Shown one piece after another: positions 7,281-15,743 of a stretch of DNA of 22,230 bases (position 1 is the first letter of the stretch; each line of letters begins with the position of its first letter). A model generated the notes under the pieces. That model was not told where the DNA came from. It saw only the letters and a list, made by a program, of their open reading frames with translations, and did no database searches. The DNA comes from Paramuribaculum sp. (GTDB lineage: Bacteria; Bacteroidota; Bacteroidia; Bacteroidales; Muribaculaceae). The position numbers were made by a program, and so were the translations under genes. The stretch is taken from positions 1 through 22,230 of the forward strand of contig JAIDJZ010000045.1 in assembly GCA_029051965.1 (NCBI GenBank). Direction: 5' to 3'.

Positions 7281-7787
7281 TTACTGAAAAATGAAATACT
7301 GATAGAGGGCCATGGCGACGATGGCAACCGTCGACAGGACAACAACGAGCGGAAGCCCTTTGGCCATGACATAGTTGAAAAACCGGCGCGACGGAAAATC
7401 CATTGCACGCCCGCGCGGAGTGCGGCTGTAGGCAATTGCTCCGCATAAACAGCCTGCGGAGGCTCCGCAGATGACAGCGGCCATCGAACTGACCGCAAGG
7501 CCGGTCATGGTGCCGCAAAGGGCGCCCCCGGCAATATAGGCCATGCCCGTCCGGGAGGCCGCGACACTGAACGGCAGCATATAGTTGATGCCCAGAGCCA
7601 TCAGCGTGGAGATCCCCCAGAAGACCAGCTTCGACTCCGGGATGGCGAACTCCGGAAGATAATAGAGCGGCCACAGTGCGAGATAGGAGGTCGCGGCGGC
7701 CCAGCGCCACGACAGAAAAGCCGCCACCACTGACCATATGGCCAGCAGCGAAGCGAGTATTATCAGAAGGAGGGTTGCGGTCGGCAT
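7281..7787 (-). CDS. Small polytopic membrane protein of unknown function
   Basis: A 168-residue, very hydrophobic protein that I cannot assign to a family. Likely membrane spans lie at about 5-25, 28-45, 54-70, 82-120 (one or two spans) and 143-166. The fourth region is rich in Gly, Ala and Cys (AGGALCGTMTGLAVSSM, GASAGCLCGAIAY) and could pack as a glycine-zipper pair. A basic cytosolic-type loop, RTPRGRAMDFPSRR, lies at about 122-135. The gene is 52 bases downstream of the PgpH-like gene and 33 bases upstream of the DUF4919-like gene, so it is probably co-transcribed with both. Confidence 0.7.
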   Translation of the reverse strand: MPTATLLLIILASLLAIWSVVAAFLSWRWAAATSYLALWPLYYLPEFAIPESKLVFWGISTLMALGINYMLPFSVAASRTGMAYIAGGALCGTMTGLAVSSMAAVICGASAGCLCGAIAYSRTPRGRAMDFPSRRFFNYVMAKGLPLVVVLSTVAIVAMALYQYFIFQ

Positions 7788-7839
7788 CGTCGTGAGGAAT
7801 TAATGAACAGAATTATAACACACGGACACGGCACAATTG

Positions 7840-9924
7840 TTATGGCCTCTTCTCATTTTTTTCGTCGGCCACGACCGGAAGCTGACTCTCCCCCGACGGT
7901 TCGGCCTGTGCCGGACGTATTGCCTCGGGATAGGAGATGCGCGTGTGGAACATCGTGCGCAGACGCGAGGCGAACACACTCTTGATCGTTGCGATGTCGC
8001 GGAACGAGAGCGGAGATTCGCTGTGAAGCCCCTCGGCGATCTGCTGGTCGATGATCTTGTTGACAAGCGCCGAAATAGCCTCGGGCGAATGGTCGGGAAG
8101 TGAACGCGACGCTGCCTCGACCGCATCGGCCATCATGACGATCGACGTCTCACGGGTCTGAGGATTCGGTCCGGGATATGTGAAGGGGGCGGCATCGACC
8201 TCCTCGCCAGGATGCTGGTTGCAATAGGTTGTGTAGAAATAACGCGCCCGCCCGCGGCCATGATGCTGCGCGATGAAATCACGGATCGAACGGGGCAGCT
8301 TGGCAAGCTCCGCACGACGCAGCCCGTCCGTCACATGGCCAATGACTATACGCGCGCTCTGCAGCGGCGTCAGTGCATTGTGGGGGTTGACTCCGTGCTG
8401 ATTCTCCGTAAAGAAAGCAGGGTTGTTGACCTTCCCTATGTCGTGGTAGAGCGCACCGGTTCGCGTCAGCTGCACATTGGCTCCGATACGCGACGCCGCG
8501 GCCGAAGCGAGATTGCTGACCGCCATAGAGTGGTTGAACGTTCCCGGACACTCCTCGGAAAGCTCACGTAGCAGCGGATGGTTGATGTCGGCCAGCTCGA
8601 CGAGCGACACCCGCGACGTGAAGCCGAACAGTTTCTCCATCAGGAAGATGACAAAATAGGCAAACGAGACGAGCACTGCATTGACGGCAAGCGCGCCGAG
8701 CATCCGGGGCACAAGCGAGTTGAACGTGCCGACAAGCATCAGCTCCATCGCCGCATAGAAGAGTGCATAGGCGAGGAAGACCACGATCGATGTCTGGATC
8801 AGCTGCGAACGCTTGCTGAGCTCACGGATCGAGACAACGGCTGCCAGCGCCGCGGCTATCTGGATCAGAATGAACTGCCAGTGGTTCTGAGTGGCCGACG
8901 AACAGATCAGAATCGTTATGATCCCCGAGATGAACGCCGTCCGGGAGTCAAGAAAGACAAGCACCACGATCGGAACGATCGTGAACGGAACCATATAGAG
9001 CCCCAGACGGACCATACTGTTCATGCCGTAGGCAAGAAGCGTGAACACGGTGACCATCATCAGGAGGAAAAGCATCGTCGGCAGGCTGTCGAAATAGTCG
9101 CGCCGGAAAAACGCGATGTAGACCATCAGCATCCCGAGCGTCAGAAGAATGAACGCGAACGTGCCGAGAGACGGATAGAACGACCCGGACGTAACAGTGC
9201 CCCCACGCTCCTCGATCATCGCCTCGTAGGTGTTCAGTATCGTATAGAGCTGCGGCGTCACGATGTCGCCGCGGTCCACGATGCGCTCTCCGTGCTGGAT
9301 GACTCCGATCGGAGCAAGGGCCGTCGCATAGGACTCCTCCTTGAAACGGCTCGTGGCCAACGAGTCGAGCACTATGTTCGGAGCGATTATGTCGGCCAGA
9401 CGCGCTGCCACCACGGCGCGGTGCAGCGCCTGATCGGAAATGAGGCTGTCGAATTTCGCATAAGCGCGCTTGGGCGTATAGTAAGAGGCCACCGGCTTCG
9501 ATTTGGCCACATCCCCCTCGAGATGACGGACATTGCGCACATACGTGCTGTCGGGACGCTTCGGAAGTTCGCCGACGTCGATGACTCCGGTCTGATAGAC
9601 CTCGCGGAGCTTCGAGAGAAGAACCGAACGCTGGGTGGCGTTCAACGGATTCTCGACCTGCATCAGGCGCGTCGCGGCCTTTGCGAGAATCTGCGCCTCG
9701 CGGGCATTGTCACGGAAATAGACCGGCTCGAACGACGAGGCGAGCGAATCGCGGATCGCCATCGATGAGATTGTGTCGTGGTGGACCGGAATGTCAAACG
9801 GAGCGGTCAGAAGATTGTAGTTCCACGGTCGGTTGATCTCGTAGATATAGCGGTTTTCGTTTGTTGTCGGCCGCAGATAGAACATCAGCAGAACGGCGAC
9901 AGCAAACGCCCCCCACATTATCAC
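7840..9924 (-). CDS. 7TM-HD family (PgpH-like) phosphodiesterase, putative cyclic-di-AMP hydrolase
   Basis: A 694-residue membrane enzyme. It has one N-terminal span, an extracytoplasmic 7TMR-HDED-like domain (about 30-245), seven spans (about 250-455) and a cytosolic HD domain. The HD metal site is visible as H465 (GTFNHSMAV), H494-D495 (YHDIGK) and the HH pair of AQHHG. In Listeria, PgpH of this architecture hydrolyses cyclic-di-AMP; the same activity here is inference. The called start is GTG; an ATG two codons on (9918) is equally possible, and no upstream in-frame ATG exists before a stop. It follows the RelA/SpoT gene by 56 bases. The C-terminal 25 residues are polar and disordered-looking. 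Confidence 0.88.
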   Translation of the reverse strand: MIMWGAFAVAVLLMFYLRPTTNENRYIYEINRPWNYNLLTAPFDIPVHHDTISSMAIRDSLASSFEPVYFRDNAREAQILAKAATRLMQVENPLNATQRSVLLSKLREVYQTGVIDVGELPKRPDSTYVRNVRHLEGDVAKSKPVASYYTPKRAYAKFDSLISDQALHRAVVAARLADIIAPNIVLDSLATSRFKEESYATALAPIGVIQHGERIVDRGDIVTPQLYTILNTYEAMIEERGGTVTSGSFYPSLGTFAFILLTLGMLMVYIAFFRRDYFDSLPTMLFLLMMVTVFTLLAYGMNSMVRLGLYMVPFTIVPIVVLVFLDSRTAFISGIITILICSSATQNHWQFILIQIAAALAAVVSIRELSKRSQLIQTSIVVFLAYALFYAAMELMLVGTFNSLVPRMLGALAVNAVLVSFAYFVIFLMEKLFGFTSRVSLVELADINHPLLRELSEECPGTFNHSMAVSNLASAAASRIGANVQLTRTGALYHDIGKVNNPAFFTENQHGVNPHNALTPLQSARIVIGHVTDGLRRAELAKLPRSIRDFIAQHHGRGRARYFYTTYCNQHPGEEVDAAPFTYPGPNPQTRETSIVMMADAVEAASRSLPDHSPEAISALVNKIIDQQIAEGLHSESPLSFRDIATIKSVFASRLRTMFHTRISYPEAIRPAQAEPSGESQLPVVADEKNEKRP

Positions 9925-9980
9925 TTTCGAATTTATATTACTGAACTTACCATTGTCGGTCGGTTATTTTAGCCTGAGGA

Positions 9981-12227
9981 TCATTCAGATGTTTTCGGGT
10001 CTGTTCGGGTTGCCTTCTGGACGCCGGAGATCTTTTTCACCTCACTGCACAGATTCTTAAGATCCGACGCATCGCGCGTAAGGACGCCCAGCCTGCAATG
10101 GAACACTTCGTTGTCGGTGTCGATGTGGAGAGAGCGGATATCCATGTGGAGCTGGCTCGAAATCAGCTGTGTCAGCTCCTGCAGGATGCCGTGGCGGTCG
10201 ATTCCTTCGATCAGGACAGTCGCCGGAAGAGGACGTTCGACACGATGCCATTTCGTCGCGACAACCCTCGGTCCGTAGGTCGACTTGAGCAGCTGGGCGC
10301 GCGGGCATGTCAGATCGTGGATCTCGACGCGGTTGTCGTCGTTGATGAATCCCATGACGTCATCGCCCGGAATAGGATGGCAGCAGGGAGAGAAGACAAA
10401 GTTCTGCATCTCCCCGTCGAGATTCAGCTCATAGATCTCCTTGGGGTTGACCGGTGGAGGCGGAGGCGTCGGAAGCGCTTTCGGGGTCGCTGAGCGGCCG
10501 GTCCCGATACGGAAGATCTTTTTCAGCAGTCCGGGCGATGTTTTCGGCGAATCCTTAAGGATATATCCGTCGAGGGTGATCTCCTCCGAACCAAGCTTGA
10601 GATAGAGTGTGTCGCGCGTCGAGATGTGGAAATAGCGCATGATCTTGGTCAGCACCTCGTTCGATTCCTTCACCTGCCCTTCGGCAAGGAAGTCGGCGAG
10701 AATCCGGCGGCCGCGCTCGATGACCGGAGCCTGCTCGCGCCGAAGAGCCGCACGCAGACGCGTACGCGCCTTGGCCGTCGCGAGAAACTCCTCCCACTCC
10801 GGCTTCGGACGGGCACTGTTGGAGGTCAGCACCTCGACCTGGTCGCCGCTCTGGAGCTGATGCGAGAGAGGAACAAGCTTATGGTTGACCTTACCGGCGA
10901 TGCAATGGTTGCCCAGCTCGGAATGGAGCGCATAGGCAAGGTCGAGGACGGTCGAATGCTGCGGCAGGGTGACGAGCTCGCCCTTCGGGGTGAACACGAC
11001 GATTTCGGCAGAGAAGAGGTTGAGCTTGAGCGTATCGAGAAAATCGACGGCTGTCGGGTTGGGGTCTTCGAGAATATCCTTGATTGTACGCAGCCAGACG
11101 GTCAGTTCCGACTCTTCGTCGCCGCGCCCGATCTTGTATTTCCAGTGGGCCGCAAAGCCCTTTTCAGCGATTTCGTCCATTCGCTTCGAACGGATCTGCA
11201 CCTCGATCCAGTTGCCGTCCGGCCCCATGACGGTCAGATGGAGTGCCTGATAGCCGTTGGCCTTCGGAACACTGATCCAGTCGCGGGTGCGTTCCGGATG
11301 AAGACAATAGAGGTCAGTGATTGCGGAATAGATCTCCCAGCAGATTGTCTTCTCGCGGGAAACGTCAGGGCAATCGAAGATTATCCTCATGGCATAGAGA
11401 TCGTAGACCTCCTCGAAAGGGACATGCTTCTTCTCCATCTTGCGCCATATCGAATAGACCGATTTGACACGGGCCTTCGCCTCATAGCTGACGCCAAGAC
11501 CGTCGAGACGCTCGAGAATCGGACCTGAAAAGTCGGTGTAGACGGCCTGTCGCTTCGACTCCGACGATCTGATCTTAGCTTCGATCGCCGCATAGATGCC
11601 CGGATGCTCATAGCGGAAACTGAGGTCCTCGAGTTCGGTCTTGATCGGGAAGAGCCCGAGACGGTGGGCCAGCGGCGCATAGATATAGAGGGTCTCGCCC
11701 GCGATCTTATATTGCTTGCCGGGAGGCATCGAACTGAGGGTGCGCATGTTGTGGAGACGGTCGGCCATCTTGATGAGCACAACGCGTATATCCTCGCTCA
11801 TCGTCAGCAGAAGTTTGCGGAAATTTTCAGCCTGCGCCGAGGCCTTGTCGCCGAAGATTCCGCCAGAAATCTTTGTCAGACCGCTGACAAGACCGGCGAT
11901 CTTCGGTCCGAACTGCTGGGAAATGTCCTCGACGGTGTATTCCGTGTCTTCCACGACATCATGCAGCAGGGCCGCGCAGATCGAAGTCGACCCGAGGCCG
12001 ATCTCCTGCGATGTGATCTGCGCCACGGCTATCGGGTGGAGAATATATGGCTCGCCCGAACGGCGGCGGATCCCCTTGTGGGCCATCTTCGCAAACCTGA
12101 ACGCACGCTCGATTATCTCCACCCTTTTTCGGTGGGGACTCGCGAGGTAGCCGCTGATAAGCTTTTCAAACTCTTTGTCGATCAGACGATCTTCCTCTTC
12201 CGGCGTAAGGTTCGGATGACAGGTCAT
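9981..12227 (-). CDS. RelA/SpoT family bifunctional (p)ppGpp synthetase/hydrolase
   Basis: A 748-residue stringent-response enzyme that makes and degrades (p)ppGpp in the cytosol. The HD hydrolase residues are all present: H64 (HP), H89-D90 followed by E93-D94, and D156 (ADRLHN), so hydrolase activity is expected. The synthetase domain lies at about 230-390, with VPKANGYQALHLTV and EVQIRSKRMDEIAEKG. A TGS domain (about 406-465), a Cys-containing zinc-finger/RIS domain with C615-C616 (FSPCCHPIPGDD) and a C-terminal ACT domain (about 668-740) follow, which is full family length. It leads a four-gene minus-strand cluster. No synthetase residue looks lost, but I did not check every one against a reference. 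A spoT/rel-type symbol would fit. Confidence 0.93.
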   Translation of the reverse strand: MTCHPNLTPEEEDRLIDKEFEKLISGYLASPHRKRVEIIERAFRFAKMAHKGIRRRSGEPYILHPIAVAQITSQEIGLGSTSICAALLHDVVEDTEYTVEDISQQFGPKIAGLVSGLTKISGGIFGDKASAQAENFRKLLLTMSEDIRVVLIKMADRLHNMRTLSSMPPGKQYKIAGETLYIYAPLAHRLGLFPIKTELEDLSFRYEHPGIYAAIEAKIRSSESKRQAVYTDFSGPILERLDGLGVSYEAKARVKSVYSIWRKMEKKHVPFEEVYDLYAMRIIFDCPDVSREKTICWEIYSAITDLYCLHPERTRDWISVPKANGYQALHLTVMGPDGNWIEVQIRSKRMDEIAEKGFAAHWKYKIGRGDEESELTVWLRTIKDILEDPNPTAVDFLDTLKLNLFSAEIVVFTPKGELVTLPQHSTVLDLAYALHSELGNHCIAGKVNHKLVPLSHQLQSGDQVEVLTSNSARPKPEWEEFLATAKARTRLRAALRREQAPVIERGRRILADFLAEGQVKESNEVLTKIMRYFHISTRDTLYLKLGSEEITLDGYILKDSPKTSPGLLKKIFRIGTGRSATPKALPTPPPPPVNPKEIYELNLDGEMQNFVFSPCCHPIPGDDVMGFINDDNRVEIHDLTCPRAQLLKSTYGPRVVATKWHRVERPLPATVLIEGIDRHGILQELTQLISSQLHMDIRSLHIDTDNEVFHCRLGVLTRDASDLKNLCSEVKKISGVQKATRTDPKTSE

Positions 12228-12242
12228 TGCAGGTTATTTTTA

Positions 12243-12250
12243 CAAACTTA
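12243..12250 (-). promoter_or_regulatory. Candidate -7 box before the RelA/SpoT gene
   Basis: TAAGTTTG on the minus strand fits TAnnTTTG. No TTTG is found 19 bp upstream; a weak ATTG lies at 22 bp. The predicted start site near 12236 would leave a leader of only about nine bases before the ATG at 12227. The next in-frame Met (residue 48) lies inside the HD domain, so a later start is unlikely. Confidence 0.4.
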
Positions 12251-12283
12251 GTAAAAAACAATGAAACTCCCGCAATAAAATGT

Positions 12284-12291
12284 TATATTTG
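12284..12291 (+). promoter_or_regulatory. Candidate -7 box before the MalY/PatB-type gene
   Basis: TATATTTG on the plus strand fits TAnnTTTG, 46 bases before the ATG at 12338. No TTTG lies at the expected -33 distance. It is divergent from the -7 box at 12243-12250, the two separated by 33 bp. Confidence 0.4.
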
Positions 12292-12337
12292 TCGGCAAAC
12301 TTTAATTTTTGACCAATCAATCACGCTATATTCCATC

Positions 12338-13525
12338 ATGGCACGATACGATTTTGATAGAATTATCAACCGCTGCGGAACGCAGTGCATCAAGTACGAC
12401 AACCTGTGTCAGACCTTCGGCGAAGGCGATCTGTTTCCTATGTGGATCGCCGACATGGACTTCGCTGTATGCCCTGAAGTCACCGCCGCGCTGCGCGACC
12501 GTCTGACCCACGACATCTTCGGCTACACATGTCCCGCCGACAGCTACTGGAACTCAATCATCGACTGGGCCCGTAACCGCCACGGACTCGAAATCAGAAG
12601 GGAGGAACTCGCCTTTGTCCCCGGCATCGTCAGAGGAATCGCCTTCGCCATCAATTTCTTCACCCGCGAGGGCGACGGAATCGTCATCCAGCCCCCTGTC
12701 TACCACCCGTTCAGAATCGTCCCCGAAGGCAACGGACGGACCGTGATCGACAATCCGCTGATCGAAAACACCTGCGGCTCCGGAAGCTGCTACCGCATGG
12801 ACCTCGAGGGTCTCGAAGAGATTTTCCGCACCCGACGACCCGCCATGATGATCCTCTGCAATCCTCACAATCCGGCCGGAATCCAATGGGATGCCGAAAC
12901 GCTCGCAAGCGTCGCAAGACTTGCAAAGAAATATGGCGTCATCGTGATTTCCGACGAGATCCACGGCGACCTCATGCTCGGCAACCGCCGCCACATCCCC
13001 TTCCTCAGCTCATGTCCGGAAGCTGCCGAAGTAGGAATCACATTCGCCGCTCCGTCGAAAACATTCAACATCGCCGGCCTTGAAAGCTCATGGATGGTCG
13101 TGCGCAACCCGAAACTGCGCGAACCGTTCTACAAATGGATGGAAGTCAATGAGTTTTCATCACCCTCGTTCATGGCCTGGATGGCTGCGGAAGCCGCCTA
13201 CACCCACGGTGCCGAATGGCTCGACGAGGCTCTCGCATATCTCGAGGAAAATGTCGCCGAGGTCGAACGTTTCTGCAGCGAGAAAATGCCGGCACTCAGA
13301 CCGATACGCCCTGAAGCGTCATTCCTTGTCTGGCTCGACTGCCGTCAGCTCGGACTCTCCCAAAACGAACTGGAGGAGCTGTTTCTGAAAAAAGCCCGTC
13401 TGGCTCTCAACAGCGGAACAATGTTCGGCAAAGGAGGAGAGGGCTTCATGCGCCTCAACATAGGATTGCCCCGCAAACGGCTCACCGAAGCTCTCGAAAA
13501 GCTTCGGCAAGCGCTTGAGGAATAA
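12338..13525 (+). CDS. MalY/PatB family PLP-dependent C-S lyase or aminotransferase
   Basis: A 395-residue fold-type I PLP enzyme of the MalY/PatB group, whose members cleave cystathionine to homocysteine, pyruvate and ammonia, or act on related C-S substrates. Family signatures include FPMWIADMDFAVCPEV near the N-terminus, NPHNPAGIQW, SDEIHGDLM, and APSKTFNIAGL with the PLP-binding lysine at K241. RLNIGLPRKRLTEAL at the C-terminus carries the carboxylate-binding Arg. The start MARYDFDRI is chosen because the longer upstream frame runs through the candidate promoter. It is the only plus-strand gene, divergent from the RelA/SpoT gene and convergent with the peptidase gene 21 bases away. Cystathionine cleavage would feed methionine synthase (20013-22230), but the two are not in one operon. 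True substrate unknown. Confidence 0.88.
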   Translation: MARYDFDRIINRCGTQCIKYDNLCQTFGEGDLFPMWIADMDFAVCPEVTAALRDRLTHDIFGYTCPADSYWNSIIDWARNRHGLEIRREELAFVPGIVRGIAFAINFFTREGDGIVIQPPVYHPFRIVPEGNGRTVIDNPLIENTCGSGSCYRMDLEGLEEIFRTRRPAMMILCNPHNPAGIQWDAETLASVARLAKKYGVIVISDEIHGDLMLGNRRHIPFLSSCPEAAEVGITFAAPSKTFNIAGLESSWMVVRNPKLREPFYKWMEVNEFSSPSFMAWMAAEAAYTHGAEWLDEALAYLEENVAEVERFCSEKMPALRPIRPEASFLVWLDCRQLGLSQNELEELFLKKARLALNSGTMFGKGGEGFMRLNIGLPRKRLTEALEKLRQALEE

Positions 13526-13546
13526 TTTTCACGTGGCGACCGGGCG

Positions 13547-14944
13547 TCAGGGCATGTCCGGGCTGAACATAGGATCCCATGCCGGAAGAACCGTTGGCTT
13601 CTGTTTCAGCACGTCGAGCACTTCGGCGGGAACATACTTGCGGTTCACGACAAGACGGAACATATATTCATCCATCCACCGGTCGGTGATGACAAGGTGG
13701 CCGTCGTTCGCACCCGGACCCCAGCTGTTTTCGACGAGCCAGCGACGCGGAGTGCCCTCTGCATCGAGATCCACGCCGACAAGAGTCATCGCATGGGAAG
13801 ATGCCGATGCATAGGTCCGGATACGGTCGGCCTTGTCCATTGAGAACGAAGTTCCGAGCAACGATTCATAATCGTAGTTGTCGAGATCAAGCAGTCCGCG
13901 GTCACGGTCGAAGAATTTGCCGACGTCGCAGGAAAAATACATCATTGTGCTGTCTTTGATCGAGCTGATGGCTACCTTCTTGATCTCTTCCATCGGAAGA
14001 TTGATGTAGGTCCAGTTCTGACCGTCGAAACTGTGGCGGTCGAGATCGATTTCATAGAGAGCATGATAGGGCCGCGTCGGATCATTCATGAGCATGACAT
14101 AGTCGGCCTTGAGGTCATTGCCGGCATACTGACGGTAGAATTCCTGCGGAGTGTAGGTGCGGGTGTCTATGACATTGCCCTTTGAGTCGCGGCGGGTCCA
14201 CTCGAACGTTTCGGGCGGAGTTCCGATCGTCAGCGCCAGTATGCGGTAGATTTCGCCGAGCATCCGCTCGGTTTCGGCTTCAATGGCTTTTTTAGACGCC
14301 TTCGACTCAGCCATTTGACGCAGGCTCAGCCCGTCTTCGCGGAGTTTGAGCGAGAGAAGCTGACGCAGACGAGATGTATTGTTAGCACTGAAGGATTCCT
14401 CCATGACCTCTGCCGGAACGATGCCATATTTCATGATATTGTCGCTCAGGCCGGTATACTGACCGCCATCACTCAGCGGATTCTGGAAAAGCCACTGGAC
14501 GCGGCGGTTGTCCATCGGGTCTGATGAAGTTTCGATGACCGCGCGCAGAAAGAGATTGGCCTTTTCAAGCTGATCATAGAAAAAGTTATAGCTCTGGGAA
14601 AGTTTCAGCTCAGGTAGGTCATGTTCGGCCATCATCTGAGAGCGAAGCACATTGAGCCCGGTGAAAAGCCAGCAGCGACCCGACGATTTCTGATCGGTTA
14701 TGCCACGGCTCTTGACACGGTGGCTCATCTCGGCCGAAGTGGCCGCACGTCCGTTGGCATTGGTTGCGATCTTGTCGATCGAAGTGGCAGCCATCGCATT
14801 GCGCAATGCACGGTCGGAAGGGGTGTTTTCATACGTCGAACGGAGTCGCCCGAGCATTTCGGAACTGATTCCGCCGCTGACAGCAGCAAAACCTGCAAAC
14901 GAGACAGAGACTGCCGCAGCAAAAGAAACAAGGAGTCGGTTCAT
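13547..14944 (-). CDS. Exported bleomycin hydrolase-like C1 cysteine aminopeptidase (PepC family)
   Basis: A 465-residue papain-clan peptidase of the bleomycin hydrolase/PepC group, normally a cytosolic aminopeptidase. Q85, C91 (QKSSGRCWLF), H384 (SSHAMTLVG) and N406 (ENSWG) form an intact active site. YNFFYDQLEKANLFL and the DGGQY stretch are further family marks. Unlike classic PepC it starts with a hydrophobic signal peptide (MNRLLVSFAAAVSVSFAGFA), suggesting a periplasmic or secreted enzyme. The C-terminus extends past the usual family end (LPAWDPMFSPDMP), so carboxypeptidase-like self-trimming of the terminus may differ. It is a single-gene unit with its own promoter. Confidence 0.9.
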   Translation of the reverse strand: MNRLLVSFAAAVSVSFAGFAAVSGGISSEMLGRLRSTYENTPSDRALRNAMAATSIDKIATNANGRAATSAEMSHRVKSRGITDQKSSGRCWLFTGLNVLRSQMMAEHDLPELKLSQSYNFFYDQLEKANLFLRAVIETSSDPMDNRRVQWLFQNPLSDGGQYTGLSDNIMKYGIVPAEVMEESFSANNTSRLRQLLSLKLREDGLSLRQMAESKASKKAIEAETERMLGEIYRILALTIGTPPETFEWTRRDSKGNVIDTRTYTPQEFYRQYAGNDLKADYVMLMNDPTRPYHALYEIDLDRHSFDGQNWTYINLPMEEIKKVAISSIKDSTMMYFSCDVGKFFDRDRGLLDLDNYDYESLLGTSFSMDKADRIRTYASASSHAMTLVGVDLDAEGTPRRWLVENSWGPGANDGHLVITDRWMDEYMFRLVVNRKYVPAEVLDVLKQKPTVLPAWDPMFSPDMP

Positions 14945-14982
14945 TGATCTTACAGTTTATTTGATTGGTTGATTACTTTTCA

Positions 14983-15013
14983 CAAAGTTAATCAATCCGG
15001 CCGTCACTGCAAA
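14983..15013 (-). promoter_or_regulatory. Bacteroidota-type promoter of the C1 peptidase gene
   Basis: On the minus strand TAACTTTG (14983-14990) and TTTG (15010-15013) are 19 bp apart, a full consensus match. The predicted start is near 14976, giving a leader of about 30 bases. It lies in the gap after the DUF2461 gene, which supports independent transcription of the peptidase. Confidence 0.75.
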
Positions 15014-15032
15014 ACCGTCAGGAACTGAGCGG

Positions 15033-15710
15033 TCAGACCTCCTCGTCGATCGAATAGTTCAGGAAGTCGCAGAAGGGCTTCAGAGCATGAAAACGGCGAG
15101 CCGTCTCCTCGGGCCATTCAGCCGAAAGGAAATAATCCTCCGACAGCGGCGAAAAAAGACCATAGTTGGTCATTCTCAAATAGAAAGCCTGCGGATGATC
15201 GCGGTCCCATCCCTTCGGGATTGTCTTGAGCATCGAACTGCACCAATGCGGAAAAGCCTCCTTCAACGCACTGTCATTGAGAATCGCCTCCCACTCCTCG
15301 ATATTATCGACGATGGCGCGGCGCAACTTGTTGAGAACCGGCCGTTCCATACACCACAGGCCGCCGTAGAGGCCCGACCGGTGCGACTCGAACGGGCTTA
15401 GTTCAAGATAATAGCCTGCGCGGTCCGACTTACGCCCATATGGCGAGAACGCCGCTGAAAAATAGGTCTTGTAGGGCGATTTGTCCGCACTGAAGCGGGT
15501 GTCACGATAGATTCGGTAAACCGCCGTCCGGCCCGACTGTGAAGCCATTCCCGGTTCCCACAGGGTCATAGCCCCGATCACACGGTCAAGATCCGCCAGC
15601 CACTCCTGCCGCAGATCATCGTATTCAGCCTTATGGGCCTGAAACCAGACGCGGTCGTTGTTCTGTCCGAGCTGACGGAGAAATTCAAAAAGTCGCGGAA
15701 TGTAACTCAT
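15033..15710 (-). CDS. DUF2461 family protein
   Basis: A 225-residue cytosolic protein of the DUF2461 family (TIGR02453 type), function unknown. Recognisable features are LFEFLRQLGQNNDRVWFQAHKAEY at the N-terminus, the YRIYRDTRFSADKSPYKTYFSAAF core at about 65-88, YYLELSPF, and the KGWDRDHPQAFYLRM stretch. Length is typical for the family. The start lies 33 bases after the DUF4834-like gene, so the two are probably co-transcribed. No signal peptide or membrane span is seen. Confidence 0.85.
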   Translation of the reverse strand: MSYIPRLFEFLRQLGQNNDRVWFQAHKAEYDDLRQEWLADLDRVIGAMTLWEPGMASQSGRTAVYRIYRDTRFSADKSPYKTYFSAAFSPYGRKSDRAGYYLELSPFESHRSGLYGGLWCMERPVLNKLRRAIVDNIEEWEAILNDSALKEAFPHWCSSMLKTIPKGWDRDHPQAFYLRMTNYGLFSPLSEDYFLSAEWPEETARRFHALKPFCDFLNYSIDEEV

Positions 15711-15743
15711 AGGGATAATGTCGGGAGGTATGCTTTTACTCGA

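Noticed and set aside
6480..7448. Antisense open frame (322 residues) opposite the DUF4919-like and membrane-protein genes
   Set aside because: It spans two minus-strand genes and their gap, has no recognisable domain and looks like a codon-bias shadow.
8578..9768. Long antisense open frame (396 residues) opposite the PgpH-like gene
   Set aside because: Its composition is rich in Arg, His, Asp and Glu, as expected of a shadow of a GC-rich gene, while the minus strand encodes a complete recognisable protein.
10626..11528. Antisense open frame (300 residues) opposite the RelA/SpoT gene
   Set aside because: It lies wholly inside a conserved full-length gene on the other strand and shows no family features.
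13526..13546. Bidirectional terminator between the convergent MalY/PatB-type and peptidase genes
   Set aside because: The 21 bp gap holds no hairpin with a T-run on either strand.
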